64,000 nucleotides of DNA from an uncultured Alloprevotella sp. (GTDB lineage: Bacteria; Bacteroidota; Bacteroidia; Bacteroidales; Bacteroidaceae): assembly GCA_944322095.1 (NCBI GenBank), contig CALUNU010000003.1:157371-221370 (forward strand), given 5' to 3'. Positions 26,200-35,520 of this stretch are shown piece after piece (the stretch's first letter is position 1; every line of letters begins with the position of its first letter). The position numbers and the translations under genes were made by a program. The notes under the pieces are model-generated. The model ran no database searches, was not told the DNA's origin, and was given only the letters and a program-made list of their open reading frames with translations.

Positions 26200-26907
26200 T
26201 TATTTTTGGTGCTGTTGCAGATAAGCTTTGTACATGCCCAGGTATTGGTGTATCATGTCGCGCACGCCGTTGGTCGTAAGCGTGGCGCCCGAGATGCCGT
26301 CGCACTGCGTCGTCGGGTCGGTCACCTTTCCATACTTCACGACGTCGATTACCACGTTGCCGGCGTCGTCCGTAATCTTTTTACCCTTAAACTCGTTCTG
26401 GAATTTTTCCTCCGTGATGAGCGAGCCGAGGCCTGCCGTCTCGCTCTGGTGGCTGAAATAGGCGCCATACACCGTACGGCAGTCGTCGTTGAGCGCCAGG
26501 TAGCCCCAAATGGTGCCCCAAAGCCCCTTACCCACGAGCGGCAGCACATATTTTGTTTCTCCGTTCACGTTGCACACGAACACCGGCAGGTTGTCGGCCG
26601 TCATCTCCTTGCGATCCACGGCAAAGCCGTCCTGGTCTTTGTTCTTTCCCTCGTTGACCACCGTGCCTTGGGCGTTCACAATTTCGTCGGCCACGACGAC
26701 GCGGCTATACTCCGATTCCACCTGGCTGTCTTCCACGCCGCGGATGTTGAGCGAGGCCAGTATCTGTTTTTTCTTGTCGATGCGCACGTTGGCTTCCGAA
26801 GGTGCTTTCAGTGCCGACGACACAAAAGCCAGGAGGAAGGCCACTACGATCACTACGATGCAGGCATAGACAATCGTATAGGTATTGCTGTTGGTGTTGA
26901 TCTTCAT
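26200..26907 (-). CDS. nqrC: Na+-translocating NADH:quinone reductase subunit C
   Basis: 235-residue subunit with one N-terminal transmembrane helix (about 10-32) and a periplasmic FMN domain. DGISGATLTTNGV holds the SGATLT motif whose last Thr carries covalent FMN in characterised NqrC proteins. Attachment needs ApbE, which is not in this window. Stop codon is 42 bases before nqrD. Confidence 0.97.
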   Translation of the reverse strand: MKINTNSNTYTIVYACIVVIVVAFLLAFVSSALKAPSEANVRIDKKKQILASLNIRGVEDSQVESEYSRVVVADEIVNAQGTVVNEGKNKDQDGFAVDRKEMTADNLPVFVCNVNGETKYVLPLVGKGLWGTIWGYLALNDDCRTVYGAYFSHQSETAGLGSLITEEKFQNEFKGKKITDDAGNVVIDVVKYGKVTDPTTQCDGISGATLTTNGVRDMIHQYLGMYKAYLQQHQK

Positions 26908-26918
26908 ATCCGTACGTT

Positions 26919-28079
26919 TTATGAGTTTTGTGCGCGTTTTGCACGGCGGCTGATGTTGCGCTGCACGAAGCAGTAGTCGATCAGCGGTGCAAACATGTTC
27001 ATAAACAGGATGGCCAGCATCATGCCCTCGGGGTATCCCGGGTTGAGCATGCGGATGGTGATGGCCAGTGCGCCGATGAGGAAGCCGTAGATATATTTGC
27101 CTCCCTCGGTGCGGGCGCTCGTCACGGGGTCGGTGGCCATAAAGACGGCGCCGAAGCAGAAGCCGCCCAGCACGAGGTGTTCATACCACGGCGTCTGGGC
27201 CACGGCCGTTGCCGGGCCGAAGGCGTTGAACAGCCAGCCCACCAGTGCACCGCCCACGAAGACGCTCAGCATCGTTTTCCACGAAGCCACGCGCGTCCAG
27301 AGCAGGATGAGGGCGCCGATGGCGATGGCGATGACGCTTGTCTCGCCGATGGAGCCGGGGATGAGGCCCGTCACCATGTCGGCAAAGGGTACGTCCGTGG
27401 CGTGGCCGCCGCCCAGCGTGCCGAGCGGGGTGGCCATTGTTGTGGCGTCGGGCAGCTGGTTGCCCAGCCCGAGCACCTGGTCTTTGCTCAGCCATACGTT
27501 GTCGCCGCTCATGCTCGTGGGGTAGGCAAAGAAGAGGAAGGCACGTGCCACGAGGGCGGGGTTGAAGATGTTCATGCCCGTGCCGCCGTAGATTTCCTTG
27601 GCAAATATTACGGAGAAGGCCACGGCCACGGCCAGCATCCACAGCGGGCAGCCCACGGGGACAATCATCGGCACGAGCAGGCCTGTGACGAGATAGCCCT
27701 CCTGGATTTCTTCTTTTTTCCACTGGGCTACGATAAATTCGATGCCCAGGCCCACCACGTAGGACACGATGATTTTCGGCAGCATCACGAGGAAGCCGTA
27801 GAGAAACATTTCCCACAGCGTACCCTCGGCGCCTGCGGCCGCGTAGTTCTGATAGCCGATGTTGTACATGCCGAAGAGCAGTGCGGGCAGCAGGGCCACC
27901 ACCACGATCGACATGATGCGTTTCGAGTCGATGGCGTCGTGGATGCTCACGCCCGTACGGGCCGTGGCGTTCGACACCACCAGAAACGACTCGAAGCCCT
28001 CGAACACCGAGCGGAAGGCATGCAGCTTACCGCCCTCTTCGAAGTTTGGTTTTATTCTGTCTAAAAAGTTCTTTATCAT
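26919..28079 (-). CDS. nqrB: Na+-translocating NADH:quinone reductase subunit B
   Basis: 386-residue core membrane subunit with about ten helices, holding riboflavin and covalent FMN and forming much of the sodium path. The segment DATTMATPLG resembles the FMN-bearing region of the family. Begins MIKNFLDRIKPNFEEGGK, typical for NqrB. Eleven bases separate it from nqrC. Confidence 0.96.
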   Translation of the reverse strand: MIKNFLDRIKPNFEEGGKLHAFRSVFEGFESFLVVSNATARTGVSIHDAIDSKRIMSIVVVALLPALLFGMYNIGYQNYAAAGAEGTLWEMFLYGFLVMLPKIIVSYVVGLGIEFIVAQWKKEEIQEGYLVTGLLVPMIVPVGCPLWMLAVAVAFSVIFAKEIYGGTGMNIFNPALVARAFLFFAYPTSMSGDNVWLSKDQVLGLGNQLPDATTMATPLGTLGGGHATDVPFADMVTGLIPGSIGETSVIAIAIGALILLWTRVASWKTMLSVFVGGALVGWLFNAFGPATAVAQTPWYEHLVLGGFCFGAVFMATDPVTSARTEGGKYIYGFLIGALAITIRMLNPGYPEGMMLAILFMNMFAPLIDYCFVQRNISRRAKRAQNS

Positions 28080-28136
28080 AGGTTCGTCTGTTCTTCCGTT
28101 TCGGCCCCGTTCCGTTGCGGAGCCGGAGCTGGCGGG

Positions 28137-29489
28137 TTAAGCGTTTTCTTTTCGCAGCACGTCAAGGCCTTCGCGCACGATGCGTTGCAGTTCGAGTTTC
28201 GAGGAGTCGACAAACTCCGCCACGGCGAAGTCTTCCGGTGCCACCTCGTAGATGCCGAGCGCCTCTTGCCGGTCGATATCGCCCGTCAGGATGGCCTTGA
28301 TGAGATAGCCGGCGTAGATGTCCATCGGCAGCACGCGGTCGTATTCGCCGCTCATGATGATGTGGCGCTCGCCTCCCTTGATGCGGCAGTCGAGGTTGTA
28401 TTTCTTTCCCTTACCCATCAGCCAGGAAAAATACGACCGGCTGGTGGAGAAGTCTTTCAGCCGCGGCGCGGCCCATCCCAGCACCTCGTTCACGTCGTCG
28501 CCCTCGGGGATGACGCATACCTCGGTGCTGTGGGCGCCCAGAAAGCCGTCGGTGCCGCTCTTGCGGCCCACGAGCGGGTTGCCGTCGATGATGCGCAGGT
28601 TGCGCCCGGTCTTCAGGTTGTCCTCCACGAGGTCGGCCATGGGCGTTCCCACGATGGTTTCGACGTAGCCGGCTTCGTTGACGCCCCAGCCCGCCAGCGC
28701 GATGCGGCGCGTCAGGTCCAGACGGCCCGTGCGCAGCAGCCGGCCCACGAAAATCACTTCCTCGGCCCCGAGCGTCCACACCGTTTCGCCCTTGTTGACG
28801 GGGTCGATGTGGTTGATTTGCACGCCTACGTTGCCGCTCGGGTTCGGCCCGTCGAAGGCGTAGACGCGGCAGCCCTCAGCGGGAACGAAGGCGGCGTCCT
28901 CCTGCTCCGGGCAGATGCCCAGGCTCACGGGGGCTATCTTCGAGAGGGCCAGCAGGCCGGTCTTGAAGTCGTCTTCGCGCCCCTTTACGACAAACGAAAA
29001 GTCGGCAGCCAGCGGCATTTTGCTGAACGCCGAAACGAAGATGCCTTTGGGCTGTACCGCCGGCGACGGCACCACGTCGTACGGGCGCTGACGGAAGTAG
29101 GCGAACAGGCCGGCTTTAAGCAGCAGTTCCGTCACCTGCCGGCCGTCGGCCGTGCGCGGGTCGAGGGTGCCAAAGTCGACGCTCTCCTGCGTTTCGTCTG
29201 TCTCGATTTCGATACGCAGCAGTTTGCGGCGCTCACCCCGCACGATGGCTTTCACCGTGCCGCTTGCAGGCGCCGTCACGTTGATGGTTTCCGTGGCCTT
29301 GTCCGTGAGCAGCGGACTGCCGGCCAGCACGTGCTCGCCTTCCTTTACGAGGAGACGCACAGGCATGCCGTAGAAGTCGTCCGGGCCGACGGCACAGCGC
29401 GACGGGCGTACCGGGCGGCGCAGCGTGAGCGGGGCTTCGCCTTCCAGCCGCAGGTCCAAGCCTTTTCTGATTTTGAATGTTCGTTCCAT
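28137..29489 (-). CDS. nqrA: Na+-translocating NADH:quinone reductase subunit A
   Basis: 450-residue peripheral subunit starting MERTFKIRKGLDLRLEGE, the usual NqrA start, with the Rnf barrel/SLBB-like domains (PVRLLVKEGEHVLAGSPLL). First gene of nqrABCDEF, which couples NADH oxidation to Na+ export and is the main respiratory entry complex in Bacteroides. The frame stays open upstream to 30035, overlapping rlmN, but ATG 29489 matches the family and lies 21 bases after the promoter. Confidence 0.96.
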   Translation of the reverse strand: MERTFKIRKGLDLRLEGEAPLTLRRPVRPSRCAVGPDDFYGMPVRLLVKEGEHVLAGSPLLTDKATETINVTAPASGTVKAIVRGERRKLLRIEIETDETQESVDFGTLDPRTADGRQVTELLLKAGLFAYFRQRPYDVVPSPAVQPKGIFVSAFSKMPLAADFSFVVKGREDDFKTGLLALSKIAPVSLGICPEQEDAAFVPAEGCRVYAFDGPNPSGNVGVQINHIDPVNKGETVWTLGAEEVIFVGRLLRTGRLDLTRRIALAGWGVNEAGYVETIVGTPMADLVEDNLKTGRNLRIIDGNPLVGRKSGTDGFLGAHSTEVCVIPEGDDVNEVLGWAAPRLKDFSTSRSYFSWLMGKGKKYNLDCRIKGGERHIIMSGEYDRVLPMDIYAGYLIKAILTGDIDRQEALGIYEVAPEDFAVAEFVDSSKLELQRIVREGLDVLRKENA

Positions 29490-29509
29490 GTTGGGTAAAG
29501 ATTTGCTTG

Positions 29510-29517
29510 CAAAGTTA
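29510..29517 (-). promoter_or_regulatory. nqrA promoter -7 element
   Basis: Minus-strand TAACTTTG (29517-29510) gives a leader of about 16 nt for nqrA. No TTTG is seen at -33, which may point to activator dependence. Confidence 0.65.
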
Positions 29518-29638
29518 AAAATTAAAAACCGTTTGCGGGCTTCCCTCCTCTTATAATCTTGATAAAAAAGCATGCAGGCTTCCTGTGCGCCCCCGGCGGT
29601 CGGCTTCGTCCCGCTGCGGCCGCCGCGCTGCGGGGCTG

Positions 29639-29687
29639 CCGGCTTGCGGGGCGCGGCTACCGGCCGGCTGGCCCGTCCGCAAGCCGG
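29639..29687. repeat. 11-bp perfect inverted repeat in GC-rich spacer
   Basis: CCGGCTTGCGG (29639-29649) and CCGCAAGCCGG (29677-29687) flank a 27-nt loop that is itself GC-rich. No T-tract, so not an ordinary terminator; purpose unknown. Confidence 0.6.
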
Positions 29688-29798
29688 GGTGTGGCCCCGG
29701 GCCGCCGGCAGCGCCGATCGTGCATCGGGGCGGTGGTCTGTCGGGCCGTTTTTTTCGTTAATATGGGTGCGGGGGATGCGCGTTCCGCCCTTTTTCCT

Positions 29799-29806
29799 TA
29801 AATTTG
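29799..29806 (+). promoter_or_regulatory. rlmN promoter -7 element
   Basis: TAAATTTG, 24 bases before the rlmN ATG; predicted leader about 19 nt. Confidence 0.6.
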
Positions 29807-29829
29807 CAACAATTTGTAAACGAAAAAAG

Positions 29830-30939
29830 ATGGAGAACGCTGTTTCCGGCGACGAAAGGGCCGTCTTGCTCGGCATGGAGCCGTCCGAGCTGCAAGCCGT
29901 GGCGCAGGCTGCCGGCCTGCCCCCGTTTGCGGGGCGGCAGGTGGCGCAGTGGATATACGCTAAGCACGTGACCGACGTGGCGCAGATGACCAACCTCTCG
30001 AAGCAGGGGCGTGCCCGCCTGGCCGAAATGGCCACGGTGGGGTGCCGCCCGCCGCTGGAACGCCACGAGTCGGTGGACGGGACGGTGAAATATCTCTTTC
30101 CCGCAGCCGGCGGCCATTATGTCGAGACGGTTTTCATCCCCGACGGGCGTCGGGCCACGCTGTGCGTCTCGTGCCAGGTGGGCTGCAAGATGGGGTGTGC
30201 CTTCTGCATGACGGGGCGGCAGGGTTTTGTGGCCAGCCTTACGGCGGCTGATATCCTGAACCAGATTTACTCGCTGCCCGAGCGCGACCGGCTCACCAAC
30301 ATCGTCTTCATGGGGCAGGGCGAACCGCTCGACAACGTCGACAACGTGTTGCGGGCCGCCCGCGTGCTCACCGCCAGCTGGGGCTATGCGTGGAGCCCCA
30401 AGCGCATCACCATCTCGACCGTGGGGCTGCGCAAAAATTTCCGCCGCCTGCTCGACGAAACGTCCTGCCACGTGGCTGTCAGCCTGCACCATCCGCTGCA
30501 CGAGGGCCGTGCCGCCCTCATGCCGGCCGAGCGGGCATGGCCCGTGGCCGAGCTTACGGACGTGCTGCGGGGCTACGACTTCTGCCGTCGCGCGCCGCAC
30601 CCCACGGGGCAGCCCAAGCAGCGGCGCCTCTCGTTCGAATACATCGTTTTTGACGGGGTGAACGACACGCTGCGCCATGCCGACGCCCTGCTGAGCCTGC
30701 TCCACGGGCTCGACTGCCGGGTCAACCTCATACGTTTCCACGCCATACCCGGCACCGCTCTGCGCGGGGCGCCCGAAAGCCGCATGCTGCGCCTGCGCGA
30801 CTATCTGACGGCCCACGGCCTCTTTACGACGCTGCGCGCCTCGCGGGGCGAGGACATTATGGCGGCGTGCGGCCTGCTCTCGACGGCACATGCCGAGGAG
30901 GAGGCCCGTCGCGAAGCAGCACCGGAAGTTGAAAAATAA
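29830..30939 (+). CDS. rlmN: Dual-specificity 23S rRNA/tRNA C2-adenine methyltransferase
   Basis: Radical SAM enzyme that methylates C2 of A2503 in 23S rRNA and A37 in some tRNAs. 369 residues: the radical SAM cluster CKMGCAFC (about 117-124), GQGEPLDN, and the C-terminal catalytic Cys in EDIMAACGLL. An upstream in-frame codon at 29572 would run through GC-rich spacer and the promoter, so ATG 29830 is preferred. Confidence 0.95.
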   Translation: MENAVSGDERAVLLGMEPSELQAVAQAAGLPPFAGRQVAQWIYAKHVTDVAQMTNLSKQGRARLAEMATVGCRPPLERHESVDGTVKYLFPAAGGHYVETVFIPDGRRATLCVSCQVGCKMGCAFCMTGRQGFVASLTAADILNQIYSLPERDRLTNIVFMGQGEPLDNVDNVLRAARVLTASWGYAWSPKRITISTVGLRKNFRRLLDETSCHVAVSLHHPLHEGRAALMPAERAWPVAELTDVLRGYDFCRRAPHPTGQPKQRRLSFEYIVFDGVNDTLRHADALLSLLHGLDCRVNLIRFHAIPGTALRGAPESRMLRLRDYLTAHGLFTTLRASRGEDIMAACGLLSTAHAEEEARREAAPEVEK

Positions 30940-30957
30940 ACGCATTAACCAAGAAAA

Positions 30958-32055
30958 ATGGATAAGAAGAAACTAAGAGTGGCCATCACCCACGGCGACA
31001 CCAACGGCGTGGGTTATGAGCTCATTTTCAAAACCTTTGCTGAAGATGCCATGTTCGACATCTGCACGCCGGTGGTCTACGGCTCGGCCAAGGTGGCCGC
31101 TTACCACCGCAAGATGCTGGGCATAGCCGGCAACTGCCACATCATATCGTCGGCCGAAGCCGTTGAAGAAGGCCGGCTGAACCTGGTCAACTGTTTCGAC
31201 GAGGAAGTCAAGGTGGAGCTTGGCCGCCCCACGCCCGAGAGCGGGCAGGCCGCCCTCATGGCGCTGGAGCGCGCCGTGGCCGACTGCCGCGACGGACTGG
31301 TGGACGTGCTCGTGACGGCTCCCATCTGCAAGGCGGCCATCCAGAGCCCCGACTTCGCTTTCAGCGGCCATACGGAGTATCTGGCCGACCGGCTTGAAGC
31401 AACCGTTCCGCCGCTCATGATATTGTGCAACAGCACGATGCACGTGGCGCTGGCTACGGCCCATCTGCCCCTGTCGGCCGTTCCGGCGGCCATCACGCCC
31501 GAGCTGCTCGACGGCAAGATACGCCAGCTCTACGAGGCCCTGCGCCGCGACTTCCGCCTGTCGGCTCCGCGCATTGCGGTGCTGGGCCTGAACCCCCACA
31601 ACGGCGACGACGGCCTGATGGGGAGCGAGGAAAAAGACGTCATCGCGCCCGCCATAGCCCGCCTCGCCGACGAGGGCATTCCGTGCTTCGGTCCGTTCCC
31701 TGCCGACGGCTTTTTCGGCTCCGGGGCCTACACGCGTTTCGACGCGGTGCTGGCCATGTATCACGACCAGGGGCTGGCGCCCTTTAAGGCGCTGGCCATG
31801 GAGGACGGGGTGAACGTGACGGCCGGTCTGCCCGTGGTGCGCACCTCGCCCGACCACGGAACGGCTTACGACATAGCGGGACACGGCACGGCCTCGCCGG
31901 CATCGATGCGTGCCGCCATATATGCCGCCATCGACATCTGGCGCAACCGTGCGGCCTACGACGAGGAAAACAGCCATCCGCTGGAACACCTCTATCACGA
32001 ACGCAGAAGCGAGAGCAGCCGGCCGAAGAGCACACCTCAGGAGGGCGAAGCATGA
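30958..32055 (+). CDS. pdxA: 4-hydroxythreonine-4-phosphate dehydrogenase
   Basis: NAD-dependent oxidation step of pyridoxal 5'-phosphate synthesis (DXP-dependent route). 365 residues with THGDTNGVGYELIFK at the N-terminus, FSGHTEYLADR, YHDQGLAPFK (metal-binding His) and TSPDHGTAYDIAG. The stop overlaps the start of the next gene by ATGA, tying pdxA to the lipid cassette that follows. The last 20 residues are a Ser/Glu/Lys-rich tail not needed for the fold. Confidence 0.95.
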   Translation: MDKKKLRVAITHGDTNGVGYELIFKTFAEDAMFDICTPVVYGSAKVAAYHRKMLGIAGNCHIISSAEAVEEGRLNLVNCFDEEVKVELGRPTPESGQAALMALERAVADCRDGLVDVLVTAPICKAAIQSPDFAFSGHTEYLADRLEATVPPLMILCNSTMHVALATAHLPLSAVPAAITPELLDGKIRQLYEALRRDFRLSAPRIAVLGLNPHNGDDGLMGSEEKDVIAPAIARLADEGIPCFGPFPADGFFGSGAYTRFDAVLAMYHDQGLAPFKALAMEDGVNVTAGLPVVRTSPDHGTAYDIAGHGTASPASMRAAIYAAIDIWRNRAAYDEENSHPLEHLYHERRSESSRPKSTPQEGEA

Positions 32056-32768
32056 AGTTTGCCATCATAGCGGCGGGCGAGGGCAGCCGCCTGGCGCACG
32101 AGGGCGTGGCCGTGCCCAAACCTCTCGTCAGGGTGGGAGGCGAAGCCCTCGTGGAACGCCTCGTACGCATCTTCGGCAACAACGGAGCCGACGAAACGGT
32201 CGTTATCGTCAACACCATCCACCCCGCCACCGGCCAATTTGTGCGCGCCATGCAGGAGCGGATGGAGCCGGGCCGCCTGCGCGTCGTGTTCAAGACGACG
32301 CCGGGCTCGATGTACAGCTTTCGGGAGATTGCTCCCTTCCTGGCCGACGGGCCTTTCTGCCTGACAACGGTCGATACCATCTTCCGGGAGGACGAGTTTG
32401 CCCGCTACATCGAGGCTTTCCGTGCGAGCGACGCCGACGGACTGATGGCCGTAACGGACTATGTGGACGATGAGAAGCCGCTGTATGTGGCTACGGACGG
32501 GGAGCTGAACATCTGCGGCTTTCACGACGCATGCGAGGGCGACCGCTACGTCTCGGGCGGCATCTATTGCCTGACGCCTCGCGTGCTGCCCGTGCTCGAC
32601 GCCTGCATGGCGGCGGGCAACGTGCGGATGCGCAGCTTCCAGCGTGCCCTGGTGGCCGGGGGCTTCCGCCTGAAAGCCCATCCGTTCTCGAAGATACTGG
32701 ACGTGGACCACGTGGCCGACGTGGAAAAGGCCGAGGCCTTCCTCCGCACAGCACCGGCTGCCCGATGA
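32052..32768 (+). CDS. Sugar- or alditol-phosphate nucleotidyltransferase
   Basis: 238 residues of the NTP_transferase fold. IIAAGEGSRLAHEG (about 5-18) is the nucleotide loop and PKPLVRVGG follows; TTVDTIF holds the metal-binding Asp. It should couple a phosphorylated sugar or polyol to an NTP. Because a CDP-alcohol phosphotransferase follows two genes later, CTP is a reasonable guess for the nucleotide, by analogy with IPCT/DIPPS pairs that make CDP-inositol. Overlaps pdxA and the next gene by 4 bases each. Confidence 0.8.
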   Translation: MKFAIIAAGEGSRLAHEGVAVPKPLVRVGGEALVERLVRIFGNNGADETVVIVNTIHPATGQFVRAMQERMEPGRLRVVFKTTPGSMYSFREIAPFLADGPFCLTTVDTIFREDEFARYIEAFRASDADGLMAVTDYVDDEKPLYVATDGELNICGFHDACEGDRYVSGGIYCLTPRVLPVLDACMAAGNVRMRSFQRALVAGGFRLKAHPFSKILDVDHVADVEKAEAFLRTAPAAR

Positions 32769-33613
32769 GGTGGCTCGGGGTGGGGCGTTCGCCCCGTTTT
32801 TCGCCCAATTCGATCGCGCGCGACGCCGCCGTGCTGCATGGGGTGGCCGAGCGGCTGCGGCGCATGGGCGATGACGTGGAGCTGACGTCGGAGGACGACT
32901 ATTGTGGCCCGGAGGGGGCCGACGGCCTGTTTTGCATGGCGCGCGACAGGGCCGTACTCGCGCTCATTGCGGCGGAGGAAGAGCGCGGGCTGCCCGTTGT
33001 CAACTCTGCGCGGGCATTGCTGCGGGCCACGCGCACGGAGCTGACGCGCCTGTTTGCGGCCGGCGGTATTCCGCAGCCGGACTTTGTCCTTATCGACCCG
33101 TCGCTGGGCGACGTGCCGGCGCTGTCCGTGCCGTGGTGGCTGAAGCGGGGCGATGCCTGTGCTCAGGAAAAGGGCGACGTCACGCTGCTGCGCGACGAGG
33201 CTGACGTGCGGCCGGCGCTGCGTGCTTTTGCACGGCGCGGCATCGCCTCGGCCGTGGGCTTGCGGCACGTGCCGGGCGATTTGGTTAAGTTCTACGGAGT
33301 GGAGGGCAGCGACTTCTTTTATTATTATTACCCCACGGCAGGGTCGCATTTCAGCAAATTCGGCCTGGAACGGGCCAACGGGGCGCCCGGCGGCTACGTG
33401 TTTGACGTGGCGGCCCTGAAACGTACGGCCGACCGTGCCGCGCGCCTGTCGGGGCTGACGGTCTACGGTGGCGACTGCATTGTGCGGCCGGCGGGCGACT
33501 TCTGCCTGATCGATTTTAACGACTGGCCCAGCTTCTCGCTCTGTAAGGACGAGGCTGCTGCGGCCATCGCACGGAAACTATTCAACACAGGCCGGTTGGC
33601 AGCCGGCAGCTAA
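32765..33613 (+). CDS. ATP-grasp family protein
   Basis: 282 residues. The ATP-grasp pattern is visible: a lysine strand in VPWWLKRGDACAQ, HVPGDLVKFYGV in the central domain, and GGDCIVRPAGDFCLIDFNDWPSF with the metal-binding Asp and Asn. Such enzymes join a carboxylate to an amine or thiol through an acylphosphate; the substrates here are unknown. ATG 32765 overlaps the upstream stop (ATGA), which fixes the start. Seven bases separate it from the phosphotransferase. Confidence 0.78.
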   Translation: MRWLGVGRSPRFSPNSIARDAAVLHGVAERLRRMGDDVELTSEDDYCGPEGADGLFCMARDRAVLALIAAEEERGLPVVNSARALLRATRTELTRLFAAGGIPQPDFVLIDPSLGDVPALSVPWWLKRGDACAQEKGDVTLLRDEADVRPALRAFARRGIASAVGLRHVPGDLVKFYGVEGSDFFYYYYPTAGSHFSKFGLERANGAPGGYVFDVAALKRTADRAARLSGLTVYGGDCIVRPAGDFCLIDFNDWPSFSLCKDEAAAAIARKLFNTGRLAAGS

Positions 33614-33619
33614 CGATAA

Positions 33620-34540
33620 ATGAGCAATAACAGAAAACTGGAGGCGACGTTCAAGTCGCAGGATACGGAGGAGTGGCTCGACGTCCACTTCACACGGCCC
33701 CTGGGCCTGCTTTGGGCTAACTTTTTCAACCGTTTCAACGTGCATCCCAACGTCGTCACGGTGCTTTCCATCATCTTGGGAGCGGCGGCAGGCGTGATGT
33801 TCTACTATCCCGACCTCGTGCATACGTGCATCGGCATTCTGCTGCTCGTGTGGGCCAACATCTACGACAGCACCGACGGCCAGATGGCCCGCATGACGGG
33901 CAAGAAAACCCGCTGGGGCCGCATCCTCGACGGGTTTGCGGGCGACGTGTGGTTTTTCACAATTTATTTTTTCATCTGCCTGCGGCTCACGCCAGTATGG
34001 GGCGTGTGGATTTGGCTTATGGCGGCCGTGTCGGGGTTTGTGTGCCACGCAAGGCAATGCCAGTTGGCCGATTACTACCGCAACGTCCATCTGTATTTTC
34101 TTAAGGGCGAGGGCGGAAGCGAGCTGGATAGCTACGAACGCCTGCGCGAAGAGTTTCGCGCGCTGCCATGGCGCGGCAATCTGGTGTGGAAGGTGTTTCT
34201 CTTCTCGTATGGCAACTACACCCGCACGCAGGAGCAGATGACGCCGGCCTTCCAGGCCTTGAAGCGTGCGCTCGCCGCCCGCTTCGGCCGCCGGCTGCCC
34301 ATGCGGCTGCGCGACGACTTCCGTGCGGGGAGCCTGCCGCTGATGAAATATGCCAACATTCTGACCTTCAACACGCGGGCCATCTTCCTCTATGCCGTGC
34401 TGCTGCTCGGAGTGCCCTGGGTCTACTTTGTATTTGAGCTGACCGTCATGAACGTGCTGCTCCTTTACCTGCGGGCGCGCCACGAAAGCCTGTGCCGCCG
34501 CATCCACTCACAGCTCGACACGTATGAAACCGCTGTATAG
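33620..34540 (+). CDS. CDP-alcohol phosphotransferase family membrane protein
   Basis: 306 residues with several hydrophobic helices. The family motif begins DSTDGQMAR at 83-91 and continues G100 and D104, but the last acidic residue is at 109 (DGFAGD) where the classical motif D-x3-D would place it at 108. Enzymes of this class move a phospho-alcohol from a CDP carrier to another alcohol, often making phospholipids. The C-terminal part (about 160-306) is longer than in small PgsA-like proteins. The next start lies 17 bases before its stop. Confidence 0.82.
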   Translation: MSNNRKLEATFKSQDTEEWLDVHFTRPLGLLWANFFNRFNVHPNVVTVLSIILGAAAGVMFYYPDLVHTCIGILLLVWANIYDSTDGQMARMTGKKTRWGRILDGFAGDVWFFTIYFFICLRLTPVWGVWIWLMAAVSGFVCHARQCQLADYYRNVHLYFLKGEGGSELDSYERLREEFRALPWRGNLVWKVFLFSYGNYTRTQEQMTPAFQALKRALAARFGRRLPMRLRDDFRAGSLPLMKYANILTFNTRAIFLYAVLLLGVPWVYFVFELTVMNVLLLYLRARHESLCRRIHSQLDTYETAV

Positions 34541-35516
34541 AAATCTGTTCCTGCTGTTTGGCCTCGTGGCCATCATTGTGATGCTGTTTACGTTCGACGT
34601 AAACTTTGAGGACCTGAAACGAAACCTGGCCCGCGCGGGGTTATACCTGCCTGCGGTGATAGGCGTGTGGATTTTCGTCTATGCGCTCAACGCCGGCGCC
34701 TTTCAAGTTATCGTCAACAGCGGAACGCACGACAAGCACCTCTCGTATCTGCATGCTTACAAGCTGACGGTGTCGGGCTTTGCGTTCAGCTACACAACGC
34801 CGTTTGGCTTTGGCGGCGGCCCGTATCGCGTCATGGAGCTCAGTGCCTACATCGGAACGAACCGCGCCATGTCGTCGGTGGTGTTGTATTCGATGATGCA
34901 CATTTTCTCGCACATCTGCCTGTGGGCCTCGGCCGTCATACTCTTCATTTGCCTGTACGAAGTGGAGCCCTTCCTATGGGTGCTGTTTGCCGTCTTTGCG
35001 GTGGTGTGTGCCGTCCTTGTTTATTTCTTTTATTATGGCTATAAGAACGGGATGATCGTGCGGCTCTTCAGCATTCTCTTGCGCATTCCCTACGTCAAGC
35101 GTTATGCTGCGAAGTTTTATGAGAAGAATGCTGAGAATATGGCGCAGATAGACCGTCAGATTGCTTATCTGCACGAGCAGTGGCGGGCGTTTTACGCGGC
35201 GCTGTTCATGGAGTATGCGGCGCGCGTGGTCAACTCGCTCGAATATTTCTTCATCCTCCGCTCGCTGTCGTTCAACATCTCGTTCTGGGACGCCGTGCTC
35301 ATCCTGGCGTTCTCCTCGTTGTTCAGCAATCTCCTCTTTTTCCTGCCCATGCAGCTCGGTGCACGCGAGGGCGGCTTGGCCATCATCATCCGCCGTCTGG
35401 GCATCGACCCGGCGTTTGGCATCTTCACGAGTTTCTACACCCGCATCCGCGAACTGGTGTGGATTGTCATCGGCGTGGCGCTGGTGAAAGTGGGCAATAA
35501 ACGCATCATGAAATAA
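34524..35516 (+). CDS. Flippase-like integral membrane protein (LPG synthase TM / UPF0104)
   Basis: 330 residues with about eight hydrophobic helices and the family segments FAFSYTTPFGFGGGPYRV (about 92-109) and LPMQLGAREGGLA (about 275-287). The membrane part of lysylphosphatidylglycerol synthases belongs here and flips the modified lipid; standalone members are often called flippase-like. No aminoacyltransferase domain is attached. Overlap with the upstream phosphotransferase gene implies coupled expression. Confidence 0.83.
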   Translation: MKPLYRNLFLLFGLVAIIVMLFTFDVNFEDLKRNLARAGLYLPAVIGVWIFVYALNAGAFQVIVNSGTHDKHLSYLHAYKLTVSGFAFSYTTPFGFGGGPYRVMELSAYIGTNRAMSSVVLYSMMHIFSHICLWASAVILFICLYEVEPFLWVLFAVFAVVCAVLVYFFYYGYKNGMIVRLFSILLRIPYVKRYAAKFYEKNAENMAQIDRQIAYLHEQWRAFYAALFMEYAARVVNSLEYFFILRSLSFNISFWDAVLILAFSSLFSNLLFFLPMQLGAREGGLAIIIRRLGIDPAFGIFTSFYTRIRELVWIVIGVALVKVGNKRIMK

Positions 35517-35520
35517 CGGT

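Larger units (their letters stand above)
29490..29829. other. Divergent intergenic region, nqrA and rlmN
   Basis: 340 bases without a gene. Holds the nqrA promoter (29510-29517), an AT-rich part, a GC-rich island (about 29580-29740) with an 11-bp perfect inverted repeat (29639-29687), and the rlmN promoter (29799-29806). Confidence 0.6.

Noticed and set aside
23507..29489. Operon read as Rnf complex
   Set aside because: Subunit A has the NqrA start, subunit F has a ferredoxin/FAD/NADH layout and the order is A to F, so it is Nqr, not Rnf.
29572..29829. Extended N-terminus for rlmN
   Set aside because: It would translate the promoter and a GC-rich spacer; the ATG at 29830 gives the family start.
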